Below, piece by piece: positions 24,249-35,312 of a stretch of 64,000 nt of DNA (the first letter of the stretch is position 1; every line of letters starts with the position of its first letter). Below the pieces are notes generated by a model, which was given only the letters and a program-made list of their open reading frames with translations, had not been told where the DNA came from and searched no databases. The DNA comes from Chalciporus piperatus (taxonomy: Eukaryota > Basidiomycota > Agaricomycetes > Boletales > Boletaceae). Made by a program: the position numbers and the translations under genes. Location of the stretch: assembly GCA_038093975.1 (NCBI GenBank), contig JBBPTG010000009.1, positions 248,001-312,000 on the forward strand, given 5' to 3'.

Positions 24249-24931
24249 TCAAGTCGTGACCGCTATACTGACAAGGCCACACCACTTGCGATGTATCTCG
24301 CCAAGCAGAAAACATGCGGTCGGCTCGCCACATCCTGTGGAAACGCAGAAACAATAAGCGCTCCTCAAAGTTCGGTATGCAGCTAAGAACGCCTTCGTGT
24401 CGGTGCATTCCGCGGGCAGCTCGAACTGTCTTGTGGTGATCTAGTACGCCACGCGAATGGTATGAAACGGTTTTCCATCAGGGGCTAAACTGTGATACAT
24501 ACCTTTGCTTCACTGGATTGGATCCATTCCTCCAGTCCAAGTGAGGCGAGGACAGCCTGTTCTTGGCCAGAGTGGAATTGTCCGCTTCCCAGCCATATGC
24601 CAATGTCAGGGAATTCACCGTCTGATGCCTCGCTAAGCGGTCCTGCTACGATGCTGTCATAGAACCTCATCCGGGCGACAGCCTGAGCCCCTGACGTGAG
24701 CTGCTTCATAAATTCCACCGATTCTTCATCGAGCGGAGATGCCCCCGCAGCAACGAGAGTGTCGACGGAGGGTATGAATCTTGGAAGAGATGATGAAGAA
24801 GTGTCTGTAACACTGTAGAGCGTCCGCAAGGTGCCGACGATGGCACTCTGTCCAGGGTCGCTGATGGCGGATTGCAGCGATAAGGAATCCATCACAACTT
24901 TGTTCATAGTTTTGGAATTGAGTGGGTCCAT
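24249..24931 (-). CDS. Hypothetical protein, 206 residues
   Basis: Exons 24931-24503 and 24440-24249 join in phase across a 62-nt intron with GTATGT donor and ACTAG acceptor. Codon choice and amino-acid make-up look genuinely coding: the first exon has SLPRFIPSVDTLVAAGASPL and GIWLGSGQFHSGQEQAVLAS, the second QFELPAECTDTKAFLAAYRT and a cysteine-rich YCFCVSTGCGEPTACFLLGE. No signal peptide, membrane helix or known motif is visible. The gene stands alone in sparse DNA between Med27 and the DUF6535 gene. A longer 5' end with further exons cannot be excluded. Function unknown. Confidence 0.5.
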
Positions 24932-25802
24932 TGAATGAGCGACTGTGTATGGTCACCAGAGTACGCCTTGTCAAATTCGTGTTCGTATCGGCATGCGGCA
25001 CGCCGAGTTGGACCAAGTTGGGTTCGACTCAAGATCGTGTCCACAACTGCTGATCTTCCAATGTTTGTCCAATGGGCACACATCTGTCCGGGGAGCATGT
25101 CGAAATCCGCACACAATGGTCGGAAGCATTTCTGTCGGCGTTCGCTGTCAGCGTCAAACCAGATACAGTATACAGAACATGACACGCTTCCTCACGCTTC
25201 CCGTCCTCTTCTTTTTCTGGTCAGACTTTCTGATTGGACCTGGTCTCCGCTGTCAGCGTTAGTTTCCCAGTGGAAAATGTCAGCACCCACACTCCAGGTG
25301 ACGTCGATTCGACTTTGTGAAATCTTTGTCTAACTTTGATTGGACACAGCTGCAGCTTTGTGCCCATTTCAAGACGTTAGCTTCATCGCTAACTTCATCT
25401 CGACAATTCGGTATTTCAGAATAGTTTTCAAAATTGCCCAAGTAGTACTGCCAACTTGATGTGCGCCTGCTTTACTCGGCTCACACGTTCGATGGTCAGG
25501 AGCACTCCACGAGTCCACGGTCGACGTGCCGTTCAAGTTGATTACCGGGTTTTTTTTCCACACCGACTTTACTCAGGCACGCATGGCAAGCACCGGATAC
25601 CCTGGTCATGGTGACCCTGGTCACGCACAGTTCCCTTTGTGGCAGCCACCGCTCACCTCCGCTAGGTCTTCCGACTAGCCCCGTATGAGCTACCATTCGC
25701 TCCCTGGAGAAGGGCTGCCTCATGATGACGTGGTCGTGGAAATGCAGCCCTTGCAAGTGCTTCCCGTCATTAAACCTTGACTTGCTCATTGAACATTCCG
25801 TT
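24932..25802. other. Intergenic with possible unassigned first exon of the DUF6535 gene
   Basis: No complete gene seen. On the plus strand near 25.58-25.77 kb there is a coding-like frame, MASTGYPGHGDPGHAQFPLW onward, interrupted by one TAG and then resuming with MSYHSLPGEGLPHDDVVVEM. It may be a 5' exon, or the remains of one, of the downstream gene, but I could not connect it in phase. Confidence 0.35.
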
Positions 25803-25936
25803 AAACTGGCTATAGAAACCCAACTGACTTACCACGGGGGGCAACTCGCGGCGCAGCAACCGACGTAAAATCACGCTTTTGGACAACGTATGCACGCGAA
25901 GCTGGCGAGTATGACGCCGAGTTTCTTGAGAGATAC

Positions 25937-28648
25937 ATGAGCGATATGGACATCGTCCTGATTTTTGTAAGCCACGTTTTAAGCGCTTTGGTAATGTTAA
26001 GTCTCAATCCCCGCAAGGCAGGTCTGTTCTCCGGTGTATGTACCGGATTTCTGGCCGCGCAGTTCCCCAGTCTCGGGGCCGATCAAGCAGTTATCACCAA
26101 TCAACTCCTGCAAGAAATATTGAACACCCTGAACAATAACAATACACGTTCTGGCCAATCCATTTCAGTTGTTTCGCCACCTGAAAGCACACTGATCTGG
26201 AGCCAATCCCTTGGCTATGCGAGCCTCTGTGCGAGTCTCCTTGCCGCCCTGCTTGCTATGCTGGGAAAACAATGGCTAAGCAATTTCAAGCGTATAGGCC
26301 GAGGAACGATAGATGCTCGAGGGCGAAGACGCCAACAAAGGCTCGATGCTCTGCATAGATGGCACTTGGAGGCCGTGCTCGAGATTCTTCCAGTACTTCT
26401 CCAGATGTCCTTGTTCTTGTTTGCGACTGCTCTGGCTGCGGCTATCTGGAGCCAGAAACAGATTGTTGGTTCTGTCATTGTTGCAATGACCGCCAGCGGC
26501 ATGGCCCTCTATATTTCAATCATCATATCCGCTCTCGTTTCCTCGGAATCACCCTTCCAAACTCCTCTTACACGACTACTCCGCAGTATCGGTCAATGGT
26601 TGCCAAAGTTTTCCAGCTCTTTAGACGGCAGACGCGATTGCGCCGCTTCCTTCTTTCGAGCCCTCCTCTATATACCTTTGTCAATCTTCATGGTTTTCAA
26701 CGAAATGTCTGCCACGCTGGTTCCCAAATCAATGCCGCCACCCGGGAGCCAATCCATCGAGGTTTTGAACGCTCCCTCCGTCAAATGGATGTTAGAGACA
26801 TCTGATGATCCAGACATCATCGCAACAGCGGCGACCCTGGTGCCTGAGGTAGAATGGCCTACCAAGCTGGACGCCTCCACCATGCTTGCCCAGCTGCGGG
26901 ATACCTTCCTCAGCTGTTTCGAGGACACACAATACGGACAACCGAAATTGGCACCCCGCAGTCGCGAACGGGCAATCGCGTGTGGTAAAGCCTTTGTACA
27001 CATGTACATCGAAAGACGTTGTGTCCAAGGGCGTCCCATACTGCCCCATGGGATCTATAGTTCTGAACCACACTCGGGACCATCCCCGCGCCCCGTCGAC
27101 TTCCAGTGGTTGCTCTGGGTTCGACACGATGACCCAGAGCTCTCTTTCATCTGCGACGTGATTCTCGAGCTGGTGCTCGATGTTGGAATGGTCACACCAC
27201 TTTCACTCCGGGTGACCAAAATACCTGACTCCTTCCTGCAATGGCTGTCACATTCACTTCCTCAGTGTTTAGTCCAATCGCAATACGCCAAGTTTTGGCG
27301 ACGTCGGACATTGGATGCGATCACCAGATTGTTGGTCTCTCCGTTACCGTCCAGTAGCGTCTTGGCCAATTGCCTGATGGCCGCTGGTCTGATCCTCGGC
27401 CAATCCGTGGACCCTCATGATCTTCTTATGGTTGATAAAAGGTGCGGGATCCAATACGTGGAAGCAATTCCGGATTACTCAGGTGTTCACAGTCTGTCTG
27501 TCAAGAGTCTTCTGGCTGCTTTGTTGCAGAAGATGCAGTCCCTCATAGGGAAGGATGTCATTAGGTTGGAGAGGCGTGACAGCGATAGCATGTACTCGCT
27601 TGCGCTTCTCGGCCCGCTCTCCGTAGTTCTCGAGGACGAAGAATTCCAGCAGACAGCACACGATTGCGACGCACCAGATTGGGCTCAGAAGTTATGCCAA
27701 AGTTTAGTCCAGAGTGTCTCAAGTCAGCCAAATCGGCGGAAACCGAGGGAACGTGTTTGGAACAATGCTCGCGCTGCGCTGCGTCTAAGCGTGGCATCGG
27801 CCAACATCGGGTCGAACGATCGAGGGGCAACATGGGACCCACAGCGAGTTCGTAATCATCGCCCTCAGCCTACACCTGATTGCGATTGGTTGATTGATTT
27901 CGTTGATCATCATCATCGCATGTTGGATGTGAATGCGCTTTCGGACGGCTTCCGAGTCATGAGCACGAGAGATGATGTTCCACCATCCAAGGTTTCTGCT
28001 TACGTCGACGCCCTCGTGTTCGGACTTGGTACCGACCAGCCACTTGACCTTCGTAGAGCTGCCCTCCGTGCCGCTCATGCCGGACGACGGGAGTTTGCCT
28101 CGTTTGGTCCCGAGACGATGCCAGGGCGACTACGTTCAAGGCTCTCAAGCGCGCTGCGATGGGTTGTCCAAGCCGAGCTCGGTAATGCGGAGGCAGACAT
28201 CGAGCTGGTGGGGAGACATGACCTGAGGTATCTCCAGATAATGTTGGCATTCTCCTCGAACACGCACTGGATGGACCAACTATGCGCGGATGGTCATCTG
28301 CGCACTTGTCTTTCCATCGCTCGCGACTTGGAAACGTTCAAGTTTTTCTTGACGGACCAGTTCGCGGTCTACCTTCTGGCGACGATATGGCTTTTGCGGA
28401 CGCATCCCACCAACCGAGACCTTGCAACTGATTTGGAACTATCGGACGACCTTTACCGGTGGCTGTTTAACAGTGCATGGAACTTCGCTGCCAAGTCGCA
28501 CCGACTACCGACATTCTCTGACTTCCGTGTCCAGGACGTTATACATCCCCTCGAACAGTTTACGAGGCAGCGCATTAGGCAAGACCCTGGTATGGAGACG
28601 GAGGAACTGCAGGCCCGGATGGCCCGTACATTCCAACACTTGACATAG
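25937..28648 (+). CDS. DUF6535-domain membrane protein (5' end unresolved)
   Basis: The frame of the conserved N-terminus is open from about 25803 (RFWTTYAREAGEYDAEFLER), reaches MSDMDIVLIF at 25937, is interrupted by an intron of about 51 nt (25968-26018), and resumes AGLFSGVCTGFLAAQF. This order, with LLAALLAMLGKQWLSNF and a tryptophan/leucine-rich pair of membrane helices (about residues 75-200), is the DUF6535 signature, a family expanded in Agaricomycetes. A soluble helical region of about 650 residues without known motif follows to the stop at 28648. Biochemical function is unknown for the family. The given start is the first in-frame ATG; the true start is probably in an upstream exon, since conserved residues precede it. 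Confidence 0.75.
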   Translation: MSDMDIVLIFVSHVLSALVMLSLNPRKAGLFSGVCTGFLAAQFPSLGADQAVITNQLLQEILNTLNNNNTRSGQSISVVSPPESTLIWSQSLGYASLCASLLAALLAMLGKQWLSNFKRIGRGTIDARGRRRQQRLDALHRWHLEAVLEILPVLLQMSLFLFATALAAAIWSQKQIVGSVIVAMTASGMALYISIIISALVSSESPFQTPLTRLLRSIGQWLPKFSSSLDGRRDCAASFFRALLYIPLSIFMVFNEMSATLVPKSMPPPGSQSIEVLNAPSVKWMLETSDDPDIIATAATLVPEVEWPTKLDASTMLAQLRDTFLSCFEDTQYGQPKLAPRSRERAIACGKAFVHMYIERRCVQGRPILPHGIYSSEPHSGPSPRPVDFQWLLWVRHDDPELSFICDVILELVLDVGMVTPLSLRVTKIPDSFLQWLSHSLPQCLVQSQYAKFWRRRTLDAITRLLVSPLPSSSVLANCLMAAGLILGQSVDPHDLLMVDKRCGIQYVEAIPDYSGVHSLSVKSLLAALLQKMQSLIGKDVIRLERRDSDSMYSLALLGPLSVVLEDEEFQQTAHDCDAPDWAQKLCQSLVQSVSSQPNRRKPRERVWNNARAALRLSVASANIGSNDRGATWDPQRVRNHRPQPTPDCDWLIDFVDHHHRMLDVNALSDGFRVMSTRDDVPPSKVSAYVDALVFGLGTDQPLDLRRAALRAAHAGRREFASFGPETMPGRLRSRLSSALRWVVQAELGNAEADIELVGRHDLRYLQIMLAFSSNTHWMDQLCADGHLRTCLSIARDLETFKFFLTDQFAVYLLATIWLLRTHPTNRDLATDLELSDDLYRWLFNSAWNFAAKSHRLPTFSDFRVQDVIHPLEQFTRQRIRQDPGMETEELQARMARTFQHLT

Positions 28649-29092
28649 AGGACTAGCTCGGCGAGGTAGTGTTGTTTGGGAGTGCCGAGACCGTCCTTTC
28701 CTCGTCCCGATATGATAATGCATTTATCCTTTGGAGAAAGCTCCGTAATAACAAGGTTTGGACTACGCTGATACGTTATGCGGACACAGACGATGAAAGG
28801 ATACATATCTTTATTTATCTGCATGTAGTAGTATGTCTGAATATATTTCAAGTCTTGAAGTTCTTGCTGTGCATATCCATACTTAGTTGGACAGTTGTGT
28901 CAGACTCGGTGTGTGACAAGAAGATGCAAACAAGATGTGACAACCGGCCGGCATCTCGCGTTTTTCTTACGAGTGCGCTCGGCCAATTTGCGACACCAGC
29001 AAGCAACCAGCAAGCTCAAGCCAGTGGACTCAAGTTTGACCAAGTCTCATTGTCTACAAAGTGGTACACCAAACGGAACCGAATCAGATTTT
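28649..29092. other. Intergenic, 444 bp
   Basis: Contains the DUF6535 3' flank and the LETM1-gene promoter. An AT-rich stretch lies at about 28790-28870. No gene seen. Confidence 0.45.
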
Positions 29093-30558
29093 ATGTTACG
29101 GTCAGCAGGAAAGAATGCTGCGCTGAACAGGTATGCCACCACCAGAACGTTCTTCTCGGCTCGTTCTCAGTCGCGGACCAGGTCCAAATTCATTCCTTCA
29201 AGCATGCATTCGTCCATTCGTGGGGCTGTCTTCTTACCCAGGCAAAGAGTCGCGTACCACGTCGTTTATTGCCGATACGCATCGACCGTCCCCTCAAAGT
29301 CTACCAACACTCAACCAGGCGATCCTGATGTCCCCCCTCCAAGTTCACCCCCTCGAGGAAACAAGAAGATAGAGTTAAAACCCGGTCCTGTAAAACCCAC
29401 CACACTCCGGCCAGAGTCCACTTCACCTCCATTGCCCCCTCAGACGACAACTTCGTCCCCCTATTATGGTCCTCCTCGTCACAGCAAACCACCGCCGACC
29501 GTCGATTCTTCCCTCAGCGCGATTGCTCTTGCGAAGCAGGATATTGCAACCGCTGCGGAGCGTGGCGTGCTCGTGCCACCACCAGAAGATGCTAGCGCTG
29601 CCAAACGTTTCCTCCACCAAGCTATTCAACTCTTCGTGTGTCTTCATTCCTTCCCCTTATGCCACAATTAACACCCTTTTATCCAGAAATTCTACTTTAG
29701 GGGTCTCAAAGCAATAAATACGAACAGAAAACAAGCGGCGTCTATTCGCGCTCGTGCAAGATCTGGTGGCGCTTTGCCTTCTCGGGCAGAGATGCGTTTC
29801 ATTGCGACGTACAAACAAGACGTACTCAAGTCAGTCTTTCCCTGATGAATTGTGTGCTCCAAGTACTTATTTGGTCTTTAGACTCGCGCCGTTCCTAGTG
29901 ATCATCCTTGTGGCCGAGGAATTACTCCCTTTCATCGCGCTCTATGCACCGCGCATGCTCCCTTCGACGTGTATCCTGCCGGGGCAGCAGGACCGTATTG
30001 CATCTAGAGCGCGCAACAAACAGCTTAGCGCATTATTTAGCCACCGTGGCGTATTTGAGTCTATTTGCTCAGAGGGCAAGCAAGTCGGCTCCATTCAATT
30101 ACAAAACGTTCGTAATCTGGGCGCAGTCTGCAGGTATGGTTTTGGACCCTATCATATTTATCTTGATTGCTTATTGTTTCCATGCACAGTCTTCTTGGGT
30201 TGCCAGCTTGGGGCCCATCTATCCTTAATACCTGGCTGATACGTAGGCGTTTGAATGCTATCGCCTCTGATGACGAGATATTACGACGCGAGGGCGGTGG
30301 TCAGCACCTGACGGTAACTGAGCTCGAAGAGGCTTTACGTGAGCGCGCAATGTGAGTTCTGTCATATGTCACATGACACATTGAGTGTAGCGTCTAATCT
30401 ATGACGACAATTCCAGGATACCTCACCCTGGAAGTTCATCGGATGCCCTGAGAGGTCACCTGAATTGGTGGTTGGACAATGCCGAGGCTTTGCCAAGTGG
30501 TTCCAATCCTATCAGCAGACGCTTGCTAATGATTGGGCTGGTTGGGTCACAGAAGTAA
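29093..30558 (+). CDS. Mitochondrial LETM1-domain protein
   Basis: Exons 29093-29635, 29687-29829, 29882-30133, 30190-30351 and 30417-30558 give 413 residues. The first 70 residues are rich in Arg, Ser and Ala and lack acidic residues, a mitochondrial presequence; a second ATG at 29204 would still leave a basic leader. The LETM1 ribosome-binding-like domain follows: FYFRGLKAINTNRKQAASIR, PSRAEMRFIATYKQDVLKLA, a membrane segment FLVIILVAEELLPFIALYAP, LLGLPAWGPSILNTWLIRRR and REGGGQHLTVTELEEALRER. LETM1/Mdm38 proteins act in the inner membrane in cation/H+ exchange and in anchoring mitoribosomes. This is a compact version without EF hands, like LETMD1. Confidence 0.82.
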
Positions 30559-30761
30559 TTTCGTATCAGATATTAGCGACCCGTCTTCCTCATAGAGTGT
30601 CATTATAATCGTAACACTGCTCACTCTCCTTTCCTGCTATACATACACTTGATCATCGTAGTTTGCAAACCCTTATTATCTAATGAGCAGGTGTTATCTC
30701 GACGAGTTTAATCCCTCCAGTGTCCATGCTATTCACTAGGCGTTTGCACTCGTCGGCAGTG

Positions 30762-32123
30762 CTATTCGGGAGGCACCACTACTACTTTGACGTCGTCTAA
30801 CCCCAAAACATCCGCTCGGTTTTCCCCAGGCATAAAGTTGCGACACACGAAACTTTTGTGAGGGTACCGGGAACGAGACAAGAGAGAAGGCACGCTTGGG
30901 TTGCCAACCCAAGCCATGTGATCTCCGAGGCGAACCGCTGACCATTTATATCGCATACAGGGAGACCCCAGTGGGGCGACGATAGCCAATTCTTCCAACG
31001 CAGGTAACTCCAACTGATCGAGCAACTCCGCCAATCTTGCTGGGTCTCCAAAGTCGAGCATGTCTTTGTTGAGACAGACTTCGAGCCTTTGCAAGGAAAG
31101 CGCGATGATTCTGGGGCTGTCCTGGGGTGGTCGACGAACTCGGAGTGAGCCCCGAGAGAGGGAGAGTTTGACGCTGAGGTGATGGAGGTTGGGAAAGTCT
31201 TGGAAGAGGAGGGCGAGATCGAGGGTCATGTTACAATCAAAGCTGAGATATGTGATCTGAGGGAACATGGTAGGGGAAATGATGCTCATCGATGACTCTT
31301 CTCCAGTGAATGCGATGCTTCTGAGATTCGGAGCAGCGATGAAACGGGTACGTGGCTCCAGCATGCGAGCACCGTGAAGCGAGAGGTGGATAGATCGTAG
31401 TGTGGGCAACGTTGTGCTTTCGATGAAGTGAACGAGATATCTTTGGTTGACGCTCAGGGATAGATCCCTCAGGTGAGGACTATGCGCGATGGCAAGTCGG
31501 AAAATGTCAGAAGACAATTTGGTCTGGTCGTACCCGAAATTGGTGTGGGGAGAGCATGTGATGCTCATGCGGATAGGCCTCGCGCGCGAACGACTGAGCC
31601 ATGCCTTTATCATCTCTACTTCGACCTCAGGATTCCATACCCCACGGTCGTGAAGCGAGATGGACGACCACAGCTCAGAAGTCCCCTGTGCAATCACTCT
31701 CCACCGACGACAAACATGTGTCAAAAGAAGTGGTGCAGACCGAATGTGGGGCGCGAGGTAGTGACTATCCGGTAAGCAATGTCTGAATATCTCTTGGATG
31801 ATTTCGTCAGGAAGGGCACGTAGAGGACTGAGTCTTGCACGGTGGATGGACATGCGGCGTTCGAGGACGCGACGTTCGCGTTCGAGGAGACGTATTTCAG
31901 CTTGGGCGCGAAGGATACGTAGGTGACAATCTTCGAGACTTGTATCAATGAGATGAAGTTTGTCGGTGTCTTTGGCGAGCGCATGTTGAGCAGAGATGTA
32001 TTCGGCTGTGTGAGGAGGGGACATGGAGTCGACGATGTCAGGCATCTCTTCCGGGTCGAGTGGAGGGCTCAAAAATTCGTCAAGCGGCCGGGAAGAGGTT
32101 CTCGTATAGATGGTTTTGAGCAT
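30762..32123 (-). CDS. F-box protein with N-terminal coiled coil and leucine-rich region
   Basis: Single-exon frame of about 453 residues from the ATG at 32123; an upstream in-frame GTG is not used here. A coiled coil (about residues 45-95, ILRAQAEIRLLERERRVLER) leads directly into an F-box-like motif, LSPLRALPDEIIQEIFRHCL, with LTHVCRRWRVIAQGTSELWS after it. This arrangement is standard for the hugely expanded Agaricomycete F-box family. Irregular leucine-rich repeats (LRDLSLSVN, LPTLRSIHLSLHG, QITYLSFDC) fill the rest. Such proteins recruit substrates to SCF ubiquitin ligases through Skp1; the substrate is unknown. A 5' extension by another exon is possible. Confidence 0.82.
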   Translation of the reverse strand: MLKTIYTRTSSRPLDEFLSPPLDPEEMPDIVDSMSPPHTAEYISAQHALAKDTDKLHLIDTSLEDCHLRILRAQAEIRLLERERRVLERRMSIHRARLSPLRALPDEIIQEIFRHCLPDSHYLAPHIRSAPLLLTHVCRRWRVIAQGTSELWSSISLHDRGVWNPEVEVEMIKAWLSRSRARPIRMSITCSPHTNFGYDQTKLSSDIFRLAIAHSPHLRDLSLSVNQRYLVHFIESTTLPTLRSIHLSLHGARMLEPRTRFIAAPNLRSIAFTGEESSMSIISPTMFPQITYLSFDCNMTLDLALLFQDFPNLHHLSVKLSLSRGSLRVRRPPQDSPRIIALSLQRLEVCLNKDMLDFGDPARLAELLDQLELPALEELAIVAPLGSPCMRYKWSAVRLGDHMAWVGNPSVPSLLSRSRYPHKSFVCRNFMPGENRADVLGLDDVKVVVVPPE

Positions 32124-32757
32124 GATCGAAGCCACTAGAAATCTAAACCAAAGCTCATACCGTTTCCTGAAATTCGAGGAGGAGGAAGCTTACCAGTACA
32201 GCGAGTCCGGGATTCACGTTTGGGGGTACGTATAGGATCCCTAGTCTGCATTATAAAACGGCGACCTGTATTCGGCCGCCATAACATGGGGAAGGGCTTG
32301 GCCTTGCCTCGACGCCGCACAGCGTGTTGACCAGAGATGATCCGGGATGACTTGACATACCTTAGGTTCATGCACGGATAACGTCAATTCTTCTACGTCG
32401 CCACGTAGAAGAGGGGCCCTGTAGTGTTGTTCGATACACGCTGCAAGCAGAGAAGTTTGGAGAGCTCCAAGGCTTCTAGCACGGCTCGTGGCCGTTAACC
32501 GAGTCACATCGATCGTATCATGTTGTCGAAGACGGCATGGCGAAGCCAAGAGTTGGCCAAGTCCAGAGTCTAACTGCGGAGGTTCAAGTGCGGTCAAGTT
32601 AGTGATTGATTACATCCACTACTAAAAGCTTCCGAGTCGAAGACCGTCCTCTTAATCATTGAACTACTTTATCATGACATTTGGCTTCTCTTTCATAGAC
32701 ACAACATACACATGTACATCCAGAATACATATTTTAGAGAAACAAGACGAGAAAGTC
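32124..32757. other. Intergenic, 634 bp
   Basis: Lies upstream of the F-box gene (minus) and downstream of the next minus-strand gene. Short frames only; nothing recognised. Confidence 0.45.
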
Positions 32758-34581
32758 CTAGATATCAAATCTACGCTCCTCAACCCCTCTTATCCCACAA
32801 GTCACTATCCGTCGCTCATCGAATACAACAGTACCCCGACCGCTCGCTCGCTCGAACCCGTCCACCGACCCGGCAACTTCTATCCCATCCCCTCCCTCCA
32901 AATCCCAAACCCAGATCGAACCATTGACGCCAAGACTAACGCACCGACCATCAGCCAGGGAAAGTGCTGACACAGGTCCAAGCGGTCCATGGAGCGTGCG
33001 AACGAAGCTGAGTCTCGGCGCGTGCGAGGAAGAAGATGGAGGCATGTATAGCCGGTACAGCTGCAATTGTGTCGACGTATGACTGGGAGGCGAGACGAAT
33101 GGGGTCGAGGAAGGTGATGAACTGGACGAACTCGAGGCATCGCTCGAGGATCCTCCGTCATATGACGAGTGTGTCGGCGATTTCGAAGCGTCGCCAGGTG
33201 CGAGGACGACCCATTTACCGTCTGTTTGCGTATCAGCAACGTGTTTGACTTTGCGCCCCCACTGTTCGCGCATCGATTTCAATTTCTCGTCATCTATCCA
33301 GCCTTGAGGAACGTCGAAAGCTCGTGCTGAACGTGTCCTCGTGACTGTGAAATTAGACGGGGATGGTGAGATTGCTCCCGTGGTCGATATGATAAGCTCC
33401 GTGACGCCAACACTCCAATGGGCGGGATAGACTGGGATCGCGTAGGCCAATATAAGTTTATATGATGACGACGAGGGCATGGCGGAAAGGATCAAAGAAG
33501 TGGGTGGATGGCTCGTAAACGAGCTGAGTGAATGGGTGTGAGTAATCGTGTCTCCACCAAGGTCAAATACCATGAGTGTGAATGTACGAGACAAGGTGAC
33601 GAGCAATGGATGATGGTATGCAGCCTGCATGACATGGTTGCGGTGACGGGGCAGGGGAATGTACGCGAGTTTCGGAGAAGTCGAGGGTGACAACGGGTCA
33701 TACTCGTAAATATAGAATTCTCCGGTTGACAAGAAAGCCGAAAATCGAACGACGCTATCTTGTTTGGATGTCCTGGACGACGGAGGGGACTGGTCGATAG
33801 CGATAGTGGATATGGCCACCGGTGTGGAGCTAGTGCTGGATCTGCACTTGATGGAAGTAACCAGATCCGGACGAGCTCTCAGCAGAATGGTCGGTTGATA
33901 TGACATCTCGGAGGAAGCAGAGATGGTGAGAGATCCGGCCAGCAATACGTGTGACTTGGAACTGGAAAACGATGGTTCCTCAACAACCACTGATTGAGAG
34001 GGGGACTGCGTCATAGGTACGCCATCACTCAAGCTCTCTACAGCGCAGCGACCTTTGTGATGTGGATGAGATAGCCATTGTGAGAGAAGTCGCCTTGATG
34101 ATGCCCACCGTTTCTCCAATTTGAGCTTATGCGATACATCCACTTCCAATTGAGACTGTCGTCTATTGGTAGAGACGCACGGGAAGGAAGTGGCTTTACA
34201 ACGCGACCGTCTACTCGGCCGTAGAACCCCTTCCCGCCTCGAAGACGGGCTTTGCCAAAGTCGCTAACATACATTGTCTTCCAGATCTACACAGAAAGTA
34301 TCATATCCCTGACGTTCAACATCCGTCTCTTCCTGAGGTAACGTGTATGAAATCACCTGTTTATCGCACGCGAGTCTGGAACAGTTCTTGTTGGCGGCTT
34401 GCACTGCACATAGATCGCTCGAGTTCAAGAAGGAGAATATGAAGAGTATGAGCTCATCATAGAGGGCGTTGTCAAACGACGTGAGGGTTCCCCGCGCAGA
34501 GGGTGGATATACACCATGCTGACGCTTTGAAGGAGGTAACGAGGCTGGAGATAATTGTCGTTTCCCTGACCTGGACTCCAT
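32758..34581 (-). CDS. F-box protein with beta-propeller-like C-terminus (Roy1-like)
   Basis: Exons 34581-34357, 34286-34109 and 34052-32758 give 565 residues in frame. The N-terminus has a basic, proline-rich start and an F-box, ALYDELILFIFSFLNSSDLC, with NKNCSRLACDKQIWKTMYVS after it. Next comes the motif KARLRGGKGFYGRVDGR. The remainder has WD-like strands (VTSIKCRSS, FSAFLSTGEFYIYEYDP, GPVSALSLADGRCVSLGVNG, IWVWDLEGG), suggesting a propeller of degenerate repeats. Serine-rich insertions interrupt it near SSDASSSSSSSP. The layout resembles yeast Roy1/YMR258C, a non-SCF F-box protein linked to Rab regulation, but that is a tentative match. Function as a Skp1-binding adaptor is inferred. Confidence 0.7.
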
Positions 34582-35312
34582 CGCCGTAGTAAAGAGAGAT
34601 CACCACTGCTCACAGCGAGCTCACAGCGGCCTCACGGTGAGCCGTTGCCATCAAATTACCATGTATGGCATCTCGCCGCCGCGACCACGGCCCGTCCGGA
34701 GCGTAGGATATTATGACCTCCGACCTCCGATTCAGGGGTACCGTACCTCCACAGTTCTCCTCGTGCTTCAACCGGTGGTGGTCAGCAGGGCAATGTTTGA
34801 AAAAAAAAAGTGAGAACTCCGGCCACGTTCCACTTGAAACCGCTAAGTAGTCGTCGTGTCATTGCCTATCGCATGACTTTATCTCTGAACTCAATCGAGA
34901 TCCACGTATTACTGCATAGAGTTCAATCCGTCGACGTACCACGGCCTTCCACGGCGTGCAGAGAACTCGAGTTACAATTTTCTGTCCACGAGCCCGTATC
35001 CAGGCACGTTCATACTGCTTAACCCTTAACCCTTCTGCATGCGCAGCTACTACGGCCTTGGAGAGCTTGAGTGTTTGCACTGGTACCGCGCGGCGTCAAT
35101 GATACTGCTCCATGTACAATATTAACAGTATGATATATTCCAATCTCATCTCCTCGAACGCGGCGATTCACCTCTTCCATATTCAAATACCTATCGTTCA
35201 CAGATCCAGATCGTAAGTCGTCATTTCCTCCCATCCTTTGCGAAAGGTACGAATCTCGATTGCGAATAGACGCGTTCTTGGCTCTTGGCATGCTCCGGAT
35301 TGACCAGTGACC
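34582..35312. other. Intergenic, 731 bp
   Basis: Promoter side of the F-box/propeller gene and flank of a GTPase relic. An A9 run lies at about 34801-34809. No gene recognised. Confidence 0.45.

Noticed and set aside
29908..30228. Alternative frame through exon 3 of the LETM1 gene
   Set aside because: It does not join in phase to the clearly conserved LLGLPAWGPS exon; the other frame does.
32758..34052. Propeller-like part of the Roy1-like gene as a stand-alone WD40 gene
   Set aside because: Exons 1 and 2 carrying the F-box join to it in phase across two normal introns, so it is one gene.
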